From NCBI RefSeq assembly GCF_025630775.1, contig NZ_JAOSZE010000002.1, positions 62,001-126,000 of the forward strand: a stretch of 64,000 nucleotides of DNA. Reading direction: 5' to 3'. Below the pieces are notes generated by a model. That model searched no databases. It worked only from the letters and a program-made list of their open reading frames with translations, and was not told the origin of the DNA. The position numbers and the translations under genes are program-made. Below, piece by piece: positions 1 through 8,164 of the stretch (the stretch's first letter is position 1; every line of letters starts with the position of its first letter). The stretch is from Actinoplanes sp. KI2. GTDB taxonomy: Bacteria > Actinomycetota > Actinomycetes > Mycobacteriales > Micromonosporaceae.

Positions 1-718
1 TGCCGTGCCACCGGTCCGCCGGGACGCGCAGGCGGCGCAGCCGGATCGTGGGGGAGTGCTCGGGCGCGTAGGCGAGCACATCGGCGACGCTCATCCCGCC
101 CCGGGTGCGGCAGCACGGGTGCAGCGGATGACCGTCGACGATGGACTGCTCGGCCCGGGCGAGGCCGTCCGGGTCCGGTGCTTTCAGCAGGGCGGCTGGG
201 TCGTGCCGGGTGGCCGCCGCTCGGGCCAGCGCCAGGTTGGCGACGCTGTTGTCGATCTCGGCGGCCAGGTCGCTGCCCGGCCAGAGCACCCGCACGAGCG
301 TACCCGGATCGGTGATGAACGCCCCCGGCGACAGCTCGTGCACCCAGGCGTCACTGTCCAGCCAGGCCGGTTGTCGGCCCTCGTCCGGCTCGTCGCCCGG
401 CGCGGTGTCGGCCCGGACGGTCACCTCCAGGCCCGCCCCGGCCGGCGCGAACGGTGCGGCCGCCGCCCGCGGGTACCGCACCGTCACCCCGGGGAACGAC
501 ACCTCCCCGGCGCGGCGCCGGCCCAGCCCCGGCAACGGCTCCCGGTCCAGCGCCCCGAGCAGCCGCCCGAGCACCGCGGCCCGCGCCCCGGCGAGCTCGG
601 CGTCGTACGGCTCGACCAGGTCGGGCCGCAGAACCGCGAGATCCTCGCGGGTCTGCGTGGGATCGGCGGTGTGCCGGATGGGCGGTGATTCGGACGTCGG
701 TCGCGGCACGCCGCCCAT
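1..718 (-). CDS. IucA/IucC-family siderophore synthetase, N-terminal part (cut by window edge)
   Basis: The frame is open from an ATG at 718 to the left edge, giving 239 codons of the N-terminus. An AAGGAG ribosome site lies about 10 nt upstream of the ATG. The protein contains GHPLHPCCRTRGG followed by a block ending in LRRLRVP, matching the conserved N-terminal GHPxHPxxKxRxG motif of NIS synthetases. That family joins citrate or other carboxylates to amines or alcohols using ATP to make hydroxamate or carboxylate siderophores. The rest of the enzyme and any pathway partners lie outside the window, so substrate and siderophore type cannot be told. The usual Lys of the motif is Cys-Arg here. 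The family call is good, the exact role is inference. Confidence 0.8.
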   Translation of the reverse strand, partial: MGGVPRPTSESPPIRHTADPTQTREDLAVLRPDLVEPYDAELAGARAAVLGRLLGALDREPLPGLGRRRAGEVSFPGVTVRYPRAAAAPFAPAGAGLEVTVRADTAPGDEPDEGRQPAWLDSDAWVHELSPGAFITDPGTLVRVLWPGSDLAAEIDNSVANLALARAAATRHDPAALLKAPDPDGLARAEQSIVDGHPLHPCCRTRGGMSVADVLAYAPEHSPTIRLRRLRVPADRWHG

Positions 719-848
719 TGTGCGCTCCTTTTCCCCCGGTTCCTGCCCCGCTCGCCCCCGCACGTGAGCGACGACGCAGTAACCAAGCAAACATCCAAGG
801 ATGCTCTACGGGGTGTGCGCCGCGTCGCCGACGGGCGCCCACCTGAGG

Positions 849-867
849 CCAAAAAGGAATCAACGAC
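849..867 (+). repeat. 19-bp direct repeat, copy 1
   Basis: The 19-mer CCAAAAAGGAATCAACGAC occurs here and again, identically and in the same orientation, at 3503-3521. It is AT-rich against a GC-rich background and lies in the spacer between the siderophore synthetase start and the anti-sigma-like gene. The two copies frame the sigma/anti-sigma-like pair and the nitronate monooxygenase gene. Function unknown; it could be a repeat-element core or an old recombination scar. Confidence 0.6.
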
Positions 868-906
868 CCTGACCCCTCCGGCGGCATCGGCAATACGGCT
901 GGCCCT

Positions 907-1827
907 TCAGGAGAAAACCGCCGGCCCGGGGGCGCAGGCGAGCGCGATGAGCTGGTCCGCGGTGAGAGGCGGATCCTTGCGGGTGGGCTGGAGGTCGTCG
1001 GCGTTGATTGCCTCGCCGGGGGCGGTGACCGGCGGCACCGCGTTCGAGGCGCTCGCCGTGATCATCGTGTTTCCGCGGTAGGCGTGCACCTCGACCTGGT
1101 GGTAGCCCGATGCCGCGGTCGTGTCGAGGACGATGACGGTCTCGCCGTGCGGCCCTTGGCGCACGGCGCAGCCTCCGGCACAGTTCGCGGTGGCCTCGGC
1201 GGTGCTCTCGTACGCCGGGGTGGCACCGAATCCGATCTCGCCGACGCCCCGGTCGTCGGCGACGGTGGCGCCGGCGGTGATGAACGGCGGTGTGGTGTCG
1301 GCGGGGTGGGAGGGGTCGAAGACCCGTGCCGGATACGCCTGGAGGGGCGCGATGTCGTCCGGCGTCGTCGGGGACCGGTGGTAGGTGACATCGGGCAGCA
1401 GCGGTGGCACCGCCGTGGCCAGGTAGCAGCTGATCCGGGCGGCGGCGTGGTCGGCCGGTTCCGCCGGGATCCGGATCGGGTAGCCGTTCTTCTCGCTGGT
1501 GACGGTGGTGGGCTTGACCAGAGGGCTGGTCGGCCTGGCGCTCGCCGTCCGGCAGTAGGGCGCCGGGTCCAGGGTCGACCAGGACGGCCCGGCCACCGCG
1601 TCCGGGGCCGGTGCCCGCTCGGGCCCGCGGTGCGGCAGGCCGAGCGAAACACCGATGGCGGCCACGGCGGTCACGGCCGCGGCGGCGCCGGCCACGACGA
1701 GCCGGCGGTGGCGCCGCACGCGGCGGCCGCCGGCCAGGACCTCGTCGAAGGTGAAGGAGAGCGGCGGTTCGGTGCTGGTGTAGGCGACGAGGGCGTCGTG
1801 GATCTGGGTGTCGGTGGGGTCGGGCAC
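907..1827 (-). CDS. membrane protein partnered with SigE-family sigma factor (putative anti-sigma-like)
   Basis: 306 residues. A short N-terminal cytoplasmic part is followed by one transmembrane segment at about residues 42-65, rich in Ala and Val, and then a roughly 240-residue outer domain. It begins 4 nt after the sigma factor stop, so the two are co-transcribed. It is a paralogue of the protein at 37435-38262: both have a Cys-x-Val-x-x-Gly-Pro-x-Gly-Glu-Thr-Val block near two thirds of the length and end in a Leu-(Ser/Thr)-Ala-Asp-Gln helix. The pairing suggests control of the sigma factor, but I see no zinc-binding anti-sigma motif, so that role is inferred from position only. Confidence 0.7.
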   Translation of the reverse strand: MPDPTDTQIHDALVAYTSTEPPLSFTFDEVLAGGRRVRRHRRLVVAGAAAAVTAVAAIGVSLGLPHRGPERAPAPDAVAGPSWSTLDPAPYCRTASARPTSPLVKPTTVTSEKNGYPIRIPAEPADHAAARISCYLATAVPPLLPDVTYHRSPTTPDDIAPLQAYPARVFDPSHPADTTPPFITAGATVADDRGVGEIGFGATPAYESTAEATANCAGGCAVRQGPHGETVIVLDTTAASGYHQVEVHAYRGNTMITASASNAVPPVTAPGEAINADDLQPTRKDPPLTADQLIALACAPGPAVFS

Positions 1828-1831
1828 GGTC

Positions 1832-2326
1832 TCACTGCTCCTTCGGCTGGGCGGAGCGGCTCATCGCGGCGCGTAACGCGGCGATGCCCCGGGCGGACTG
1901 GCTCTTGACGGTGCCTTCGGCCAGGTGCAGCACCTCGGCGACGTCAGCGATCGACAGGTCTTCCAGATGCCGCAGGACTAGGACGGCGCGCTGCTGCGCG
2001 GGCAGCCGCCGCAGCGCCTGGCTCAGGTCCTCATGGGTGTCGGCCTGCGGGGCCGGTGTGTCCGGCAGCTCGGCGAGGACCGTCTCGCGCCGGTGCTTGC
2101 GCAGGTGGCTCAGGTACGTGTTGACCAGGATCCGGCGTACGTAGGCGTCGACCGACCCGTCCCGCACGCGCCGCCATCGTGGGTACAGCTTGATGAAGGT
2201 CGTCTGCACCAGGTCGTCGGCGGTGTGCCAGTCCCCGCACAGGGCGTAGGCGACACGGCGCACGGAGCTCACCTGCCCGGCGAAGTACGCCGCAAAGTCA
2301 GCGTCCGGGTCGGTCACTGTCGGCAC
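1832..2326 (-). CDS. SigE-family RNA polymerase sigma factor
   Basis: 164 residues, typical of the short actinobacterial SigE-type (ECF-like) sigma factors. Region 2 covers about residues 12-75 with the block VAYALCGDWHTADDLVQTTF, and region 4 covers about 98-152 with an HTH around DLSIADVAEVLHLAEGTVKS. The GTG at 2326 is used; a second GTG nine nt downstream is also possible. It leads an operon with the membrane protein at 907-1827. A promoter-like AACCTTTTCGCCC motif sits 36 nt upstream and is shared with the second sigma locus at 36934, which suggests autoregulation. Genes controlled beyond itself are unknown. Confidence 0.9.
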   Translation of the reverse strand: MPTVTDPDADFAAYFAGQVSSVRRVAYALCGDWHTADDLVQTTFIKLYPRWRRVRDGSVDAYVRRILVNTYLSHLRKHRRETVLAELPDTPAPQADTHEDLSQALRRLPAQQRAVLVLRHLEDLSIADVAEVLHLAEGTVKSQSARGIAALRAAMSRSAQPKEQ

Positions 2327-2361
2327 CTCATTTCTCTCGGCGAAGTGTCAACTCATGCCGG

Positions 2362-2374
2362 GGGCGAAAAGGTT
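2362..2374 (-). promoter_or_regulatory. SigE-family promoter-like motif, locus 1
   Basis: Read on the minus strand this is AACCTTTTCGCCC, ending 36 nt before the sigma factor start at 2326. The second sigma locus has AACCTTCCCGTCC, ending 37 nt before its start at 36934. Matching sequence and matching distance make a shared -35-like element recognised by these sigma factors plausible. Confidence 0.5.
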
Positions 2375-2457
2375 CAAGCCTTCTCCCTGTTTTCTTCGGT
2401 GGCGGTCTCGTACCACGGTCCGATGCGCTCCCGGCCGGGCCGGGCCAAGATGCCGTC

Positions 2458-3420
2458 ATGGCGTTGACAACGGGGTTCACGGAACTGTTCGGCATCCGGC
2501 ATCCGATCGTGCTCGCCCCGATGGGCGGGTCGGCCGGCGGCGCTCTGACCGCGGCCGTCTCCACCGGGGGAGGGCTGGGGCTGCTGGGCTCCGGCGACGG
2601 CGAGCGACAGTGGCTGCGTCGCGAGCTGGCGATCCTGACGGCGGGCACCGAGCGTCCGTGGGGCGCCGGCTTCCTGACGTGGGCGGTCGAGCCGGGCGCC
2701 GTCGACCACGTGCTCGAGCGCGGCGCGCGGGCGGTGATGTTCTCGTTCGGCGATCCGAGCCGCCTGGTGGGGCCGGTGCGGCAGGCGGGCGCGGCGCTGA
2801 TCATCCAGGTGACCGGTCTCGACGAGGCTCGACGTGCGGTCGATCTCGGCGCCGATGTCATCGTGGCCCAGGGCACCGAGGCCGGCGGTCACGGTGCGCG
2901 CCACGGCCGGTCCACGGTGTCGTTCGTGCCGCTGGTGGTGGATCTGGCCGCGCCGACTCCGGTGCTGGCCGCGGGCGGCATAGCCGACGGCCGGGGCGTG
3001 GCGGCGGCCCTGGCGCTGGGTGCGGCGGGCGCGTTGCTGGGCAGCCGGTTCCAGGCCACGGCCGAGTCGCTGGCCGATCCCGCGGCCACGACGGCGATCG
3101 TGGCGGGCAGCGGCGCGCAGACCGAGCGCCACCGCATCCTCGACATCGTGCGCGGCTCCCGCTGGCCCGCTCAGTACACGGCTCGCACCCTGCCCCACCC
3201 GCATCTGGACCGGTGGCGTGGCCGGGAGGCCGAGCTGGCCGCCAGCACCCGGGCACGCGCCGACTACAACGCCGACGTGGCTCGCGGCGCGATCCCGCCG
3301 CTGCCGGTCTGGGCCGGCGAGGCGATCGACCTCATCACCGATCTGCCGCCCGCAGCAGACCTGGTGGCGTCCCTGGCAGCCCAGGCGGAGGTCGCCCTGG
3401 CCCGAGCCGGACGCCGGTGA
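2458..3420 (+). CDS. nitronate monooxygenase family FMN enzyme
   Basis: 320 residues, the usual length for 2-nitropropane dioxygenase/nitronate monooxygenase proteins, which oxidise alkyl nitronates with FMN and O2. The N-terminus has GIRHPIVLAPMGG, and the catalytic region has VAQGTEAGGHG at about residues 141-151 with the expected His, followed by VLAAGGIADGRG for FMN phosphate binding. These features mark a TIM-barrel FMN enzyme. It starts with ATG at 2458 and is divergent from the sigma operon; the 131-bp spacer carries the sigma promoter motif. Related FMN enzymes (enoyl-ACP reductase II) share the fold, so the substrate is not certain. Confidence 0.85.
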   Translation: MALTTGFTELFGIRHPIVLAPMGGSAGGALTAAVSTGGGLGLLGSGDGERQWLRRELAILTAGTERPWGAGFLTWAVEPGAVDHVLERGARAVMFSFGDPSRLVGPVRQAGAALIIQVTGLDEARRAVDLGADVIVAQGTEAGGHGARHGRSTVSFVPLVVDLAAPTPVLAAGGIADGRGVAAALALGAAGALLGSRFQATAESLADPAATTAIVAGSGAQTERHRILDIVRGSRWPAQYTARTLPHPHLDRWRGREAELAASTRARADYNADVARGAIPPLPVWAGEAIDLITDLPPAADLVASLAAQAEVALARAGRR

Positions 3421-3791
3421 GTCACGCTCCTCCACCAGCATCCTAGGACGGCTTACAGACGGTGCGCCAGCTCACCGGCGCACCACAAAGTCAAAGGCCA
3501 AACCAAAAAGGAATCAACGACATCCCCGCCCGGCTTGGGCTCGCCACCGACCGGGCGGCTCGTCCGGTCTTCGGCTACCGCTCGCGGCAGCCGGTCAGCC
3601 TCGCCGACGAGCTTCGTAGGCGCCGATCACCCGGGGCGTGGGATCCGCGCTTTCCGGCGTCCGCAAACGGTCGGCAACAAGAAGCCGGGCAGGGAGAACC
3701 GGGCGGCATGCTCGCGCTCGGACAGCAGGAACGTTGGGCCGCGCGTCGACTCGGATCTGCCGCAGCCGCGTCCGCACGTCAGTCACACCCC
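3421..3791. other. non-coding gap left of the transposon
   Basis: No convincing gene in these 371 bp: the open frames have no recognisable domains or good ribosome sites. It contains the second copy of the 19-bp repeat (3503-3521) and ends at the left inverted repeat of the Tn3-family element. Confidence 0.6.
3503..3521 (+). repeat. 19-bp direct repeat, copy 2
   Basis: Identical to 849-867 (CCAAAAAGGAATCAACGAC), same orientation, about 2.65 kb away, in the spacer after the nitronate monooxygenase gene. Confidence 0.6.
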
Positions 3792-3831
3792 GGGGCCCGT
3801 CCGTAGTTTCCAGACCAAAAACAACGCTAAG
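3792..3831 (+). repeat. left terminal inverted repeat of Tn3-family element
   Basis: Starts GGGGCCCGTCCGTAG and ends AACAACGCTAAG. Compared with the reverse complement of 12207-12246 it differs at four positions (5, 9, 19 and 36). The end-to-TAAG layout and length near 38 bp fit Tn3-family termini. It lies 80 bp before the transposase start. Confidence 0.9.
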
Positions 3832-3911
3832 AACTGAGGGTTGATCAAGCTCTGTCCCGCGCCCTAGCGTGCCGTCCGTTTGGTGACGGTCGATGCTCAG
3901 GCGGTGAGTTC

Positions 3912-6900
3912 GTGGCGACTCAGGACGTGTTCTCGGCGGAGGAACTGGCGAGGCTTCGGGGCTTCCCGGAGATCAACCGGGCCGAGCTGATCCGGTACTT
4001 CACGCTGACCGGTGCGGACGAGGCGTTCGTGCGCCAGTTCCGTACCGGCCGCAACCTGCCGGGCGTGGCGGTCCAGCTGTGCACGCTGCCGTGGCTCGGG
4101 TTCGTACCGGACGAGGTCGCGGCGGCGCCGGCCGCGGCGGTGGGCCGATTGTCGCAGCGGCTCGGGATCGCGATGGGTGAGCTGCGCGGGTACGGCGAGC
4201 GGGAGCAGACCCGTACGGATCATCTGCGTGAGGTGGCCGGCTACGCCGGCTGGCGGTCGATGGACACCGCCGAGTGGAAGGACCTCGACGAGTTCCTGTT
4301 CGCCCGGGCCATGGAGCACGACTCGCCGAAGCTGCTGTTCCGGCTGGCCTGCGAGTACCTGCTGTCGGCGCGGGTGATCCGGCCCGGGGTGATCCTGCTG
4401 CTGCGGCGGGTGGCCGCGGCCCGGGCCCGCGCTCGGACGGAGACCTGGACTCGGGTGAAGCACCTGCTCACCGACCGGCGGTGCGCCGAGCTGGACCTGC
4501 TTCTGGTCCCGGACGCCTACCTGGGCCGGACCCCGTTGGCCTGGCTGGGCGTGGGCCCGACATCGTCGAGCCCGGCCGCGGTGAAGGCGGAGCTGGAGAA
4601 GCTGGCCTACCTGCGCCGCCTTGATGCGCACACCCTGGACCTGTCGATGCTGCCGGCCGAGCGCCGCCGGTTCCTGGCCGGGGTCGGGCGCCGGTTGACC
4701 GGGCAGGCGCTGCAACGCCGGGAGCCGGAGCGCCGGTATCCGATCCTGCTCACGCTGCTGGCGCAGTCGGCGGTCGATGTGCTCGACGAGACGCTGCTGC
4801 TGTTCGACCAGGCGATCAGCGGCCGGGAGTCCGCGGCGAAGCAGAAGGTCGCCGAGGCTCTCGCGGAGCGGGCCAAGGGCGGGGAGAACCGGCAGGCGCT
4901 GCTGGACGAGATCCTGACCATCGTGCTCGACACGGCGATTGGCGACGAGCGGATCGGCGGCCTGCTGCGCACCAGCATCGGCATGGACCGGATGCGGGCG
5001 GCGTGGGCCGAGCGCGGCGAGCGGCTGCCCCGCGATCACGGCCAGCTCAGCATGCTCGACGCCTCCATGTCGTACCTGCGCCAGTTCGCCCCGGCCGTGC
5101 TGGCCGCCGTCCGGTTCGCCGGAGGGCCGGGCACCGAGCAGCTGCTGCAGGCCGTCGGGATCCTGGCCGGGCTGTACGCCACCGGCGCCAGGAAGGTGCC
5201 GGCCGGCGCCCCGGTCGCTTTCGTGCCGACGAAGTGGGCCGGCTATCTCGCCGCCGCGGCGGAGGCCGGTGACGTCACCGCGTACCGCCGGTACTGGGAG
5301 CTGGCGGTGCTGGTCGGCCTGCGCGACGGGCTGCGCTCCGGCGACGTCTTCGTGCCCGGCTCGCGCCGGTATGCCGATCCGGCGTCGTTCCTGCTCACCC
5401 CGCAGGGGTGGGCGCCGCGGAAGGTGGAGTTCTGCCACCTGGTCGGCAAGCCGGGCGACGCCGTCGATGCGCTCGCGCAGGCCGACGACGAGTTGCACAC
5501 CGCGCTGGCCGACCTGGAGAGCCAGCTCGCGAAGGGCAACCCGGGCGAGGTCCGGCTCACCGACGATGGCGAGCTGATCATCCCGCCGTTGACCGCCGAG
5601 GACGTGCCGGCCGAGGCCGACGCGCTGCGTACTGAGTTGGCCGGGATGCTGCCGCGGGTGCCGATCGCGTCGGTGCTGGTGGAGGTCGACGCCCGGACCG
5701 GGTTCACCGACCACCTGGTGCACGCCGGCGGGAAGGTCGCCCGGCCGGCCGAGCTCAAGCGCAACCTGCTGTACGTGATCATCGCGGAGGCCACGAACAT
5801 GGGCCTGTCCGCGATGGCCGAGTCCTGCGGCGTGCCGTACGACGTGCTCGCCTGGACCGCCGAGTGGTACTTCCGCCCGGAGACCCTGGAGGCGGCGAAC
5901 GCGGCGATCGTGAACTACCACCACCGACTCCCGCTGACCCAGGCATTCGGCTCGGGCACCCTGTCGAGCTCCGACGGGCAGCGGTTCCCAGTCAAGGGCA
6001 AATCCATCACCGCCCGGCACCTGTCCCGGTACTTCGCCCGTGGCCAGGGCGTCTCCACCTACACCCACGTCTCCGACCAGCACTCGACGTTCGACACGAA
6101 GGTCATCGTCGCGACCGCGCCCGAGTCGCACTACGTGCTCGACGGGCTCCTGGGCAACGAGACCGACCTGCCGGTCTTCGAGCACGCCACCGACACCCAC
6201 GGCGCGACCCTGGCCAACTTCGCGCTGTTCGACCTGGTCGGCAAGCAGCTGTCCCCGCGGATCCGGGACCTCGGGAAGATCACCCTGTACCGGACCGGGC
6301 CGAACGCCGACTTCCTCGCCCGCTACCCGCGGGCCGGCGGCCTGCTGACCCGGCGCCTGAACACCGACCTGATCACGAGCACCTGGGACGACCTGCTGCG
6401 CGTCGCCGCCTCGGTGCAGGGCGGCCATGCGACCGCGGCCCTGGTGGTCGGGAAGCTGTGCTCCTCCAAACGGCAGCAGAACGCGCTGACCAGCGCGATC
6501 AAGGAGTACGGGGCGCTGCGCCGCACGGTCTACGCCGCCCGATACCTGGCCGACGAGACCTACCGGCGGCGCATCGCCCGGCAGCTGAACAAGGGCGAGA
6601 ACCTGCACGCCCTGCGCCGCTCCCTCGCGTACGCCGGCGAGGGCGCGCTGCGGCGCCGGCACCACGAGCAGCAGTCCGAGCAGATGTGGTGCCTGACCCT
6701 GGCCACCAACGCGATCGTCTGCTGGTCGACGGAGTACCACGGCCTCGGCGTGGCCGCCCTGCGCCGGGCCGGCCGCGACGTCGACGATGAGGTCCTGGCG
6801 CACATCTGGCCGACCCACCACGAGAACGTGCACTTCTACGGCACGCACTCGGTCGACATCGACGGCGAGCTCGCCCAGCTCGACACCGACGGCTACCGGC

Positions 6901-6935
6901 CGCTGCGCGTCACCGGCTCGGTCACGGCCGGATAA
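3912..6935 (+). CDS. tnpA: Tn3-family transposase
   Basis: 1007 residues, the standard size for Tn3 transposases, apparently intact. The N-terminus (about 1-170) has the DNA-binding region of the family. The DDE catalytic half begins near residue 600. It includes THVSDQHSTFDTKVI around 717 with the first Asp, TDTHGATLANFALFDLVGKQ near 758 followed by LSPRIRDL, and NKGENLHALRRSLAYAGEG near 893 with the catalytic Glu. It catalyses replicative transposition between the 40-bp inverted repeats. Start is GTG at 3912; an upstream in-frame ATG at 3894 runs into a stop. GC content matches the neighbours, so no foreign composition is obvious. Confidence 0.97.
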   Translation: MATQDVFSAEELARLRGFPEINRAELIRYFTLTGADEAFVRQFRTGRNLPGVAVQLCTLPWLGFVPDEVAAAPAAAVGRLSQRLGIAMGELRGYGEREQTRTDHLREVAGYAGWRSMDTAEWKDLDEFLFARAMEHDSPKLLFRLACEYLLSARVIRPGVILLLRRVAAARARARTETWTRVKHLLTDRRCAELDLLLVPDAYLGRTPLAWLGVGPTSSSPAAVKAELEKLAYLRRLDAHTLDLSMLPAERRRFLAGVGRRLTGQALQRREPERRYPILLTLLAQSAVDVLDETLLLFDQAISGRESAAKQKVAEALAERAKGGENRQALLDEILTIVLDTAIGDERIGGLLRTSIGMDRMRAAWAERGERLPRDHGQLSMLDASMSYLRQFAPAVLAAVRFAGGPGTEQLLQAVGILAGLYATGARKVPAGAPVAFVPTKWAGYLAAAAEAGDVTAYRRYWELAVLVGLRDGLRSGDVFVPGSRRYADPASFLLTPQGWAPRKVEFCHLVGKPGDAVDALAQADDELHTALADLESQLAKGNPGEVRLTDDGELIIPPLTAEDVPAEADALRTELAGMLPRVPIASVLVEVDARTGFTDHLVHAGGKVARPAELKRNLLYVIIAEATNMGLSAMAESCGVPYDVLAWTAEWYFRPETLEAANAAIVNYHHRLPLTQAFGSGTLSSSDGQRFPVKGKSITARHLSRYFARGQGVSTYTHVSDQHSTFDTKVIVATAPESHYVLDGLLGNETDLPVFEHATDTHGATLANFALFDLVGKQLSPRIRDLGKITLYRTGPNADFLARYPRAGGLLTRRLNTDLITSTWDDLLRVAASVQGGHATAALVVGKLCSSKRQQNALTSAIKEYGALRRTVYAARYLADETYRRRIARQLNKGENLHALRRSLAYAGEGALRRRHHEQQSEQMWCLTLATNAIVCWSTEYHGLGVAALRRAGRDVDDEVLAHIWPTHHENVHFYGTHSVDIDGELAQLDTDGYRPLRVTGSVTAG

Positions 6936-7004
6936 ATGACGGGCAGCCGCCGGCGCTCTGCAAGAACACCGACGCTGCCCGCCGTACGAAGGTGGTGCCC
7001 GGTC

Positions 7005-7463
7005 TTAACCGAGTGCGACGATTTCCGGCGCAACCCGAAAGCCGATCGCTCGGCCGGTTACCTGGTCATACGCCGGCACGAACGGGTCGACCGCGTCGCT
7101 GGGGATCTCGCCGCTGGCCCGCATCTCGGCAACGATCCGGTTGATCGGCCGGGTGAAGCCCTTCAGGACTCGGTCCGCCGGATAGTTCCCGAGCTCGTAC
7201 ACCTTGTCCCGGGTCACGTATCCGCCCGACGCAAGGGCGGCGGCGAAACTCTGGGCCACCACGTTCGCGCCAGCTGCGGTGAGCCGGCTGAGCAGCAGGG
7301 TCCGGCTGGCGCCGGTCCAACCGCCGTGGGCGGCCTGCTCGTCGGCCGCCGCAGCGGCGGCCCGCTTGTTCTGCACCGCGGTGTGGGCGGCCAGCAACTC
7401 GGCGCGCTCCGACTCGGTCCAGCCGGTTACGTCGAAGACGATCTGCTCCTTGAAGGAAGCCAT
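7005..7463 (-). CDS. transposon cargo protein of unknown function
   Basis: 152 residues, ATG at 7463 with a TAGGAG ribosome site just upstream. I do not recognise the family. The N-terminus has a TGWTESERAELLAAH helix and an Ala-rich helical stretch. The C-terminal half (VYELGNYPADRVLKGFTRP, then INRIVAEMRASGEIP) could form a winged-helix-like unit. A perfect 12-bp inverted repeat lies 69-96 nt upstream of the start and could be its operator. The gene follows tnpA tail to tail inside the transposon. DNA binding or a role in transposon regulation is conjecture. Confidence 0.7.
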   Translation of the reverse strand: MASFKEQIVFDVTGWTESERAELLAAHTAVQNKRAAAAAADEQAAHGGWTGASRTLLLSRLTAAGANVVAQSFAAALASGGYVTRDKVYELGNYPADRVLKGFTRPINRIVAEMRASGEIPSDAVDPFVPAYDQVTGRAIGFRVAPEIVALG

Positions 7464-7531
7464 GGCAAACTCCTACTCGCTGTGGCCCGAGGTGCAGGTT
7501 TCCAGGCTGGGTACCTCGGGTCCGGTTTATC

Positions 7532-7559
7532 TTTCCGACTGTAACTCTACAGTCGGAAA
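7532..7559. promoter_or_regulatory. perfect 12-bp inverted repeat, likely operator
   Basis: TTTCCGACTGTA, a 4-nt loop, then TACAGTCGGAAA. The arms are perfectly complementary. On the minus strand no T-run follows, so a rho-independent terminator is unlikely. It lies 69-96 nt before the start of the 152-residue cargo gene, with GATAAAC directly after it, which could serve as a -10 element. A dimeric regulator site is the best reading. Confidence 0.6.
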
Positions 7560-7632
7560 CTGGAGCTCGCCGGCGTGGACCCCCGGTCCCGGCCGGTTGG
7601 TCACCAGTCCAGTGGACCCTCGCGCTGGTGGT

Positions 7633-7961
7633 TCAGTAGCCGTGTTCGCCGGCGTCGGCCGCCCGGGCGCAGGTGGTCGAGCAGATCTTGATCTCCCGAG
7701 GGATCGTCGTACCGATCTGCAAAATGCGGCGACGTCGGCGCCGACCACGCGCCCGCAGATCTCGCAGGTGATCTCCTCGCCCGCGGGCCCGCACATCGGG
7801 ATGCCGTACGGGACCGGCTCCAGGACGACCTCGCCGAGCGTCTGGCCGAGCTGGTGCAAGTGGTGCGAGGCGCGGAACAGGGTGTGCTCGCGCGGCTGCG
7901 GGGCGGCACCGCGATCGGCGGTGACCAGCACGCTGCGGTGCAGGTCGGCCTTGATCGTCAC
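7633..7961 (-). pseudogene. frameshifted small zinc-finger-like protein
   Basis: Translation from GTG 7961 gives about 80 well-formed codons with high GC third positions, including MCGPAGEEITCEICGRVVGA. At the TTTT run 7721-7724 (minus strand) the good codon usage moves to another frame, which then reads ALQIGTTIPREIKICSTTCA and continues ARAADAGEHGY to a stop at 7633. Together the halves give a CxxC...CxxxC set, as in treble-clef or zinc-ribbon proteins. A shift of one or two bases at the T run explains this; it could be a real mutation, a sequence error or, less likely, programmed slippage. Its start lies 2 bp after the stop of the upstream remnant, so both belonged to one operon. Confidence 0.6.
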
Positions 7962-7963
7962 GG

Positions 7964-8164
7964 TCAGGGTGTGCGCTCGGTTTCTAGGAAGTCCGGCGGG
8001 GTGAGCTCCACGACGCCGGCATACGCGCGGGCGGTGTCGGCCACGTCCTGCACGAGCGAGTCGTGGTCGAGCAGCCGCTCGCTGGCCTGCTGCAGGTTCA
8101 GCCCGTCGGCGACCACGGTTAGCGCCTTGTCGGTGACGAGCGCGGCATCGGCGGCGACCTCCGG
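7964..8164 (-). pseudogene. 5'-truncated cargo gene remnant
   Basis: An open frame with strong GC third-position bias reads VAADAALVTDKALTVVADGL and goes on to PPDFLETERTP and a TGA at 7964-7966. It has no ATG, and an in-frame TAA at 8165-8167 precedes it directly. The only good internal start is a GTG in CTAACCGTGGTCGCC, which would drop conserved-looking codons. The head of the gene seems to have been lost where the NACHT gene now abuts it: the last 15 codons of the NACHT frame lie over this frame. Family not recognised. Confidence 0.5.

Noticed and set aside
351..893. Minus-strand frame covering the start of the siderophore synthetase
   Set aside because: Different frame from the IucA/IucC-like one; low-complexity Arg/Gly/Ala translation without motifs.
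3787..3796. Target-site duplication for the Tn3 element
   Set aside because: Pentamers next to both ends were compared for repeats of 36-40 bp and none matched as a direct repeat; only GC palindrome-like similarity was seen.
3897..6848. Very long open frame antisense to tnpA (983 codons)
   Set aside because: GC-rich coding creates open antisense frames; the translation is low-complexity, with no domains, and tnpA clearly occupies the other strand.
7532..7559. Rho-independent terminator of the zinc-finger gene
   Set aside because: Strong hairpin, but no T-run follows on the relevant strand.
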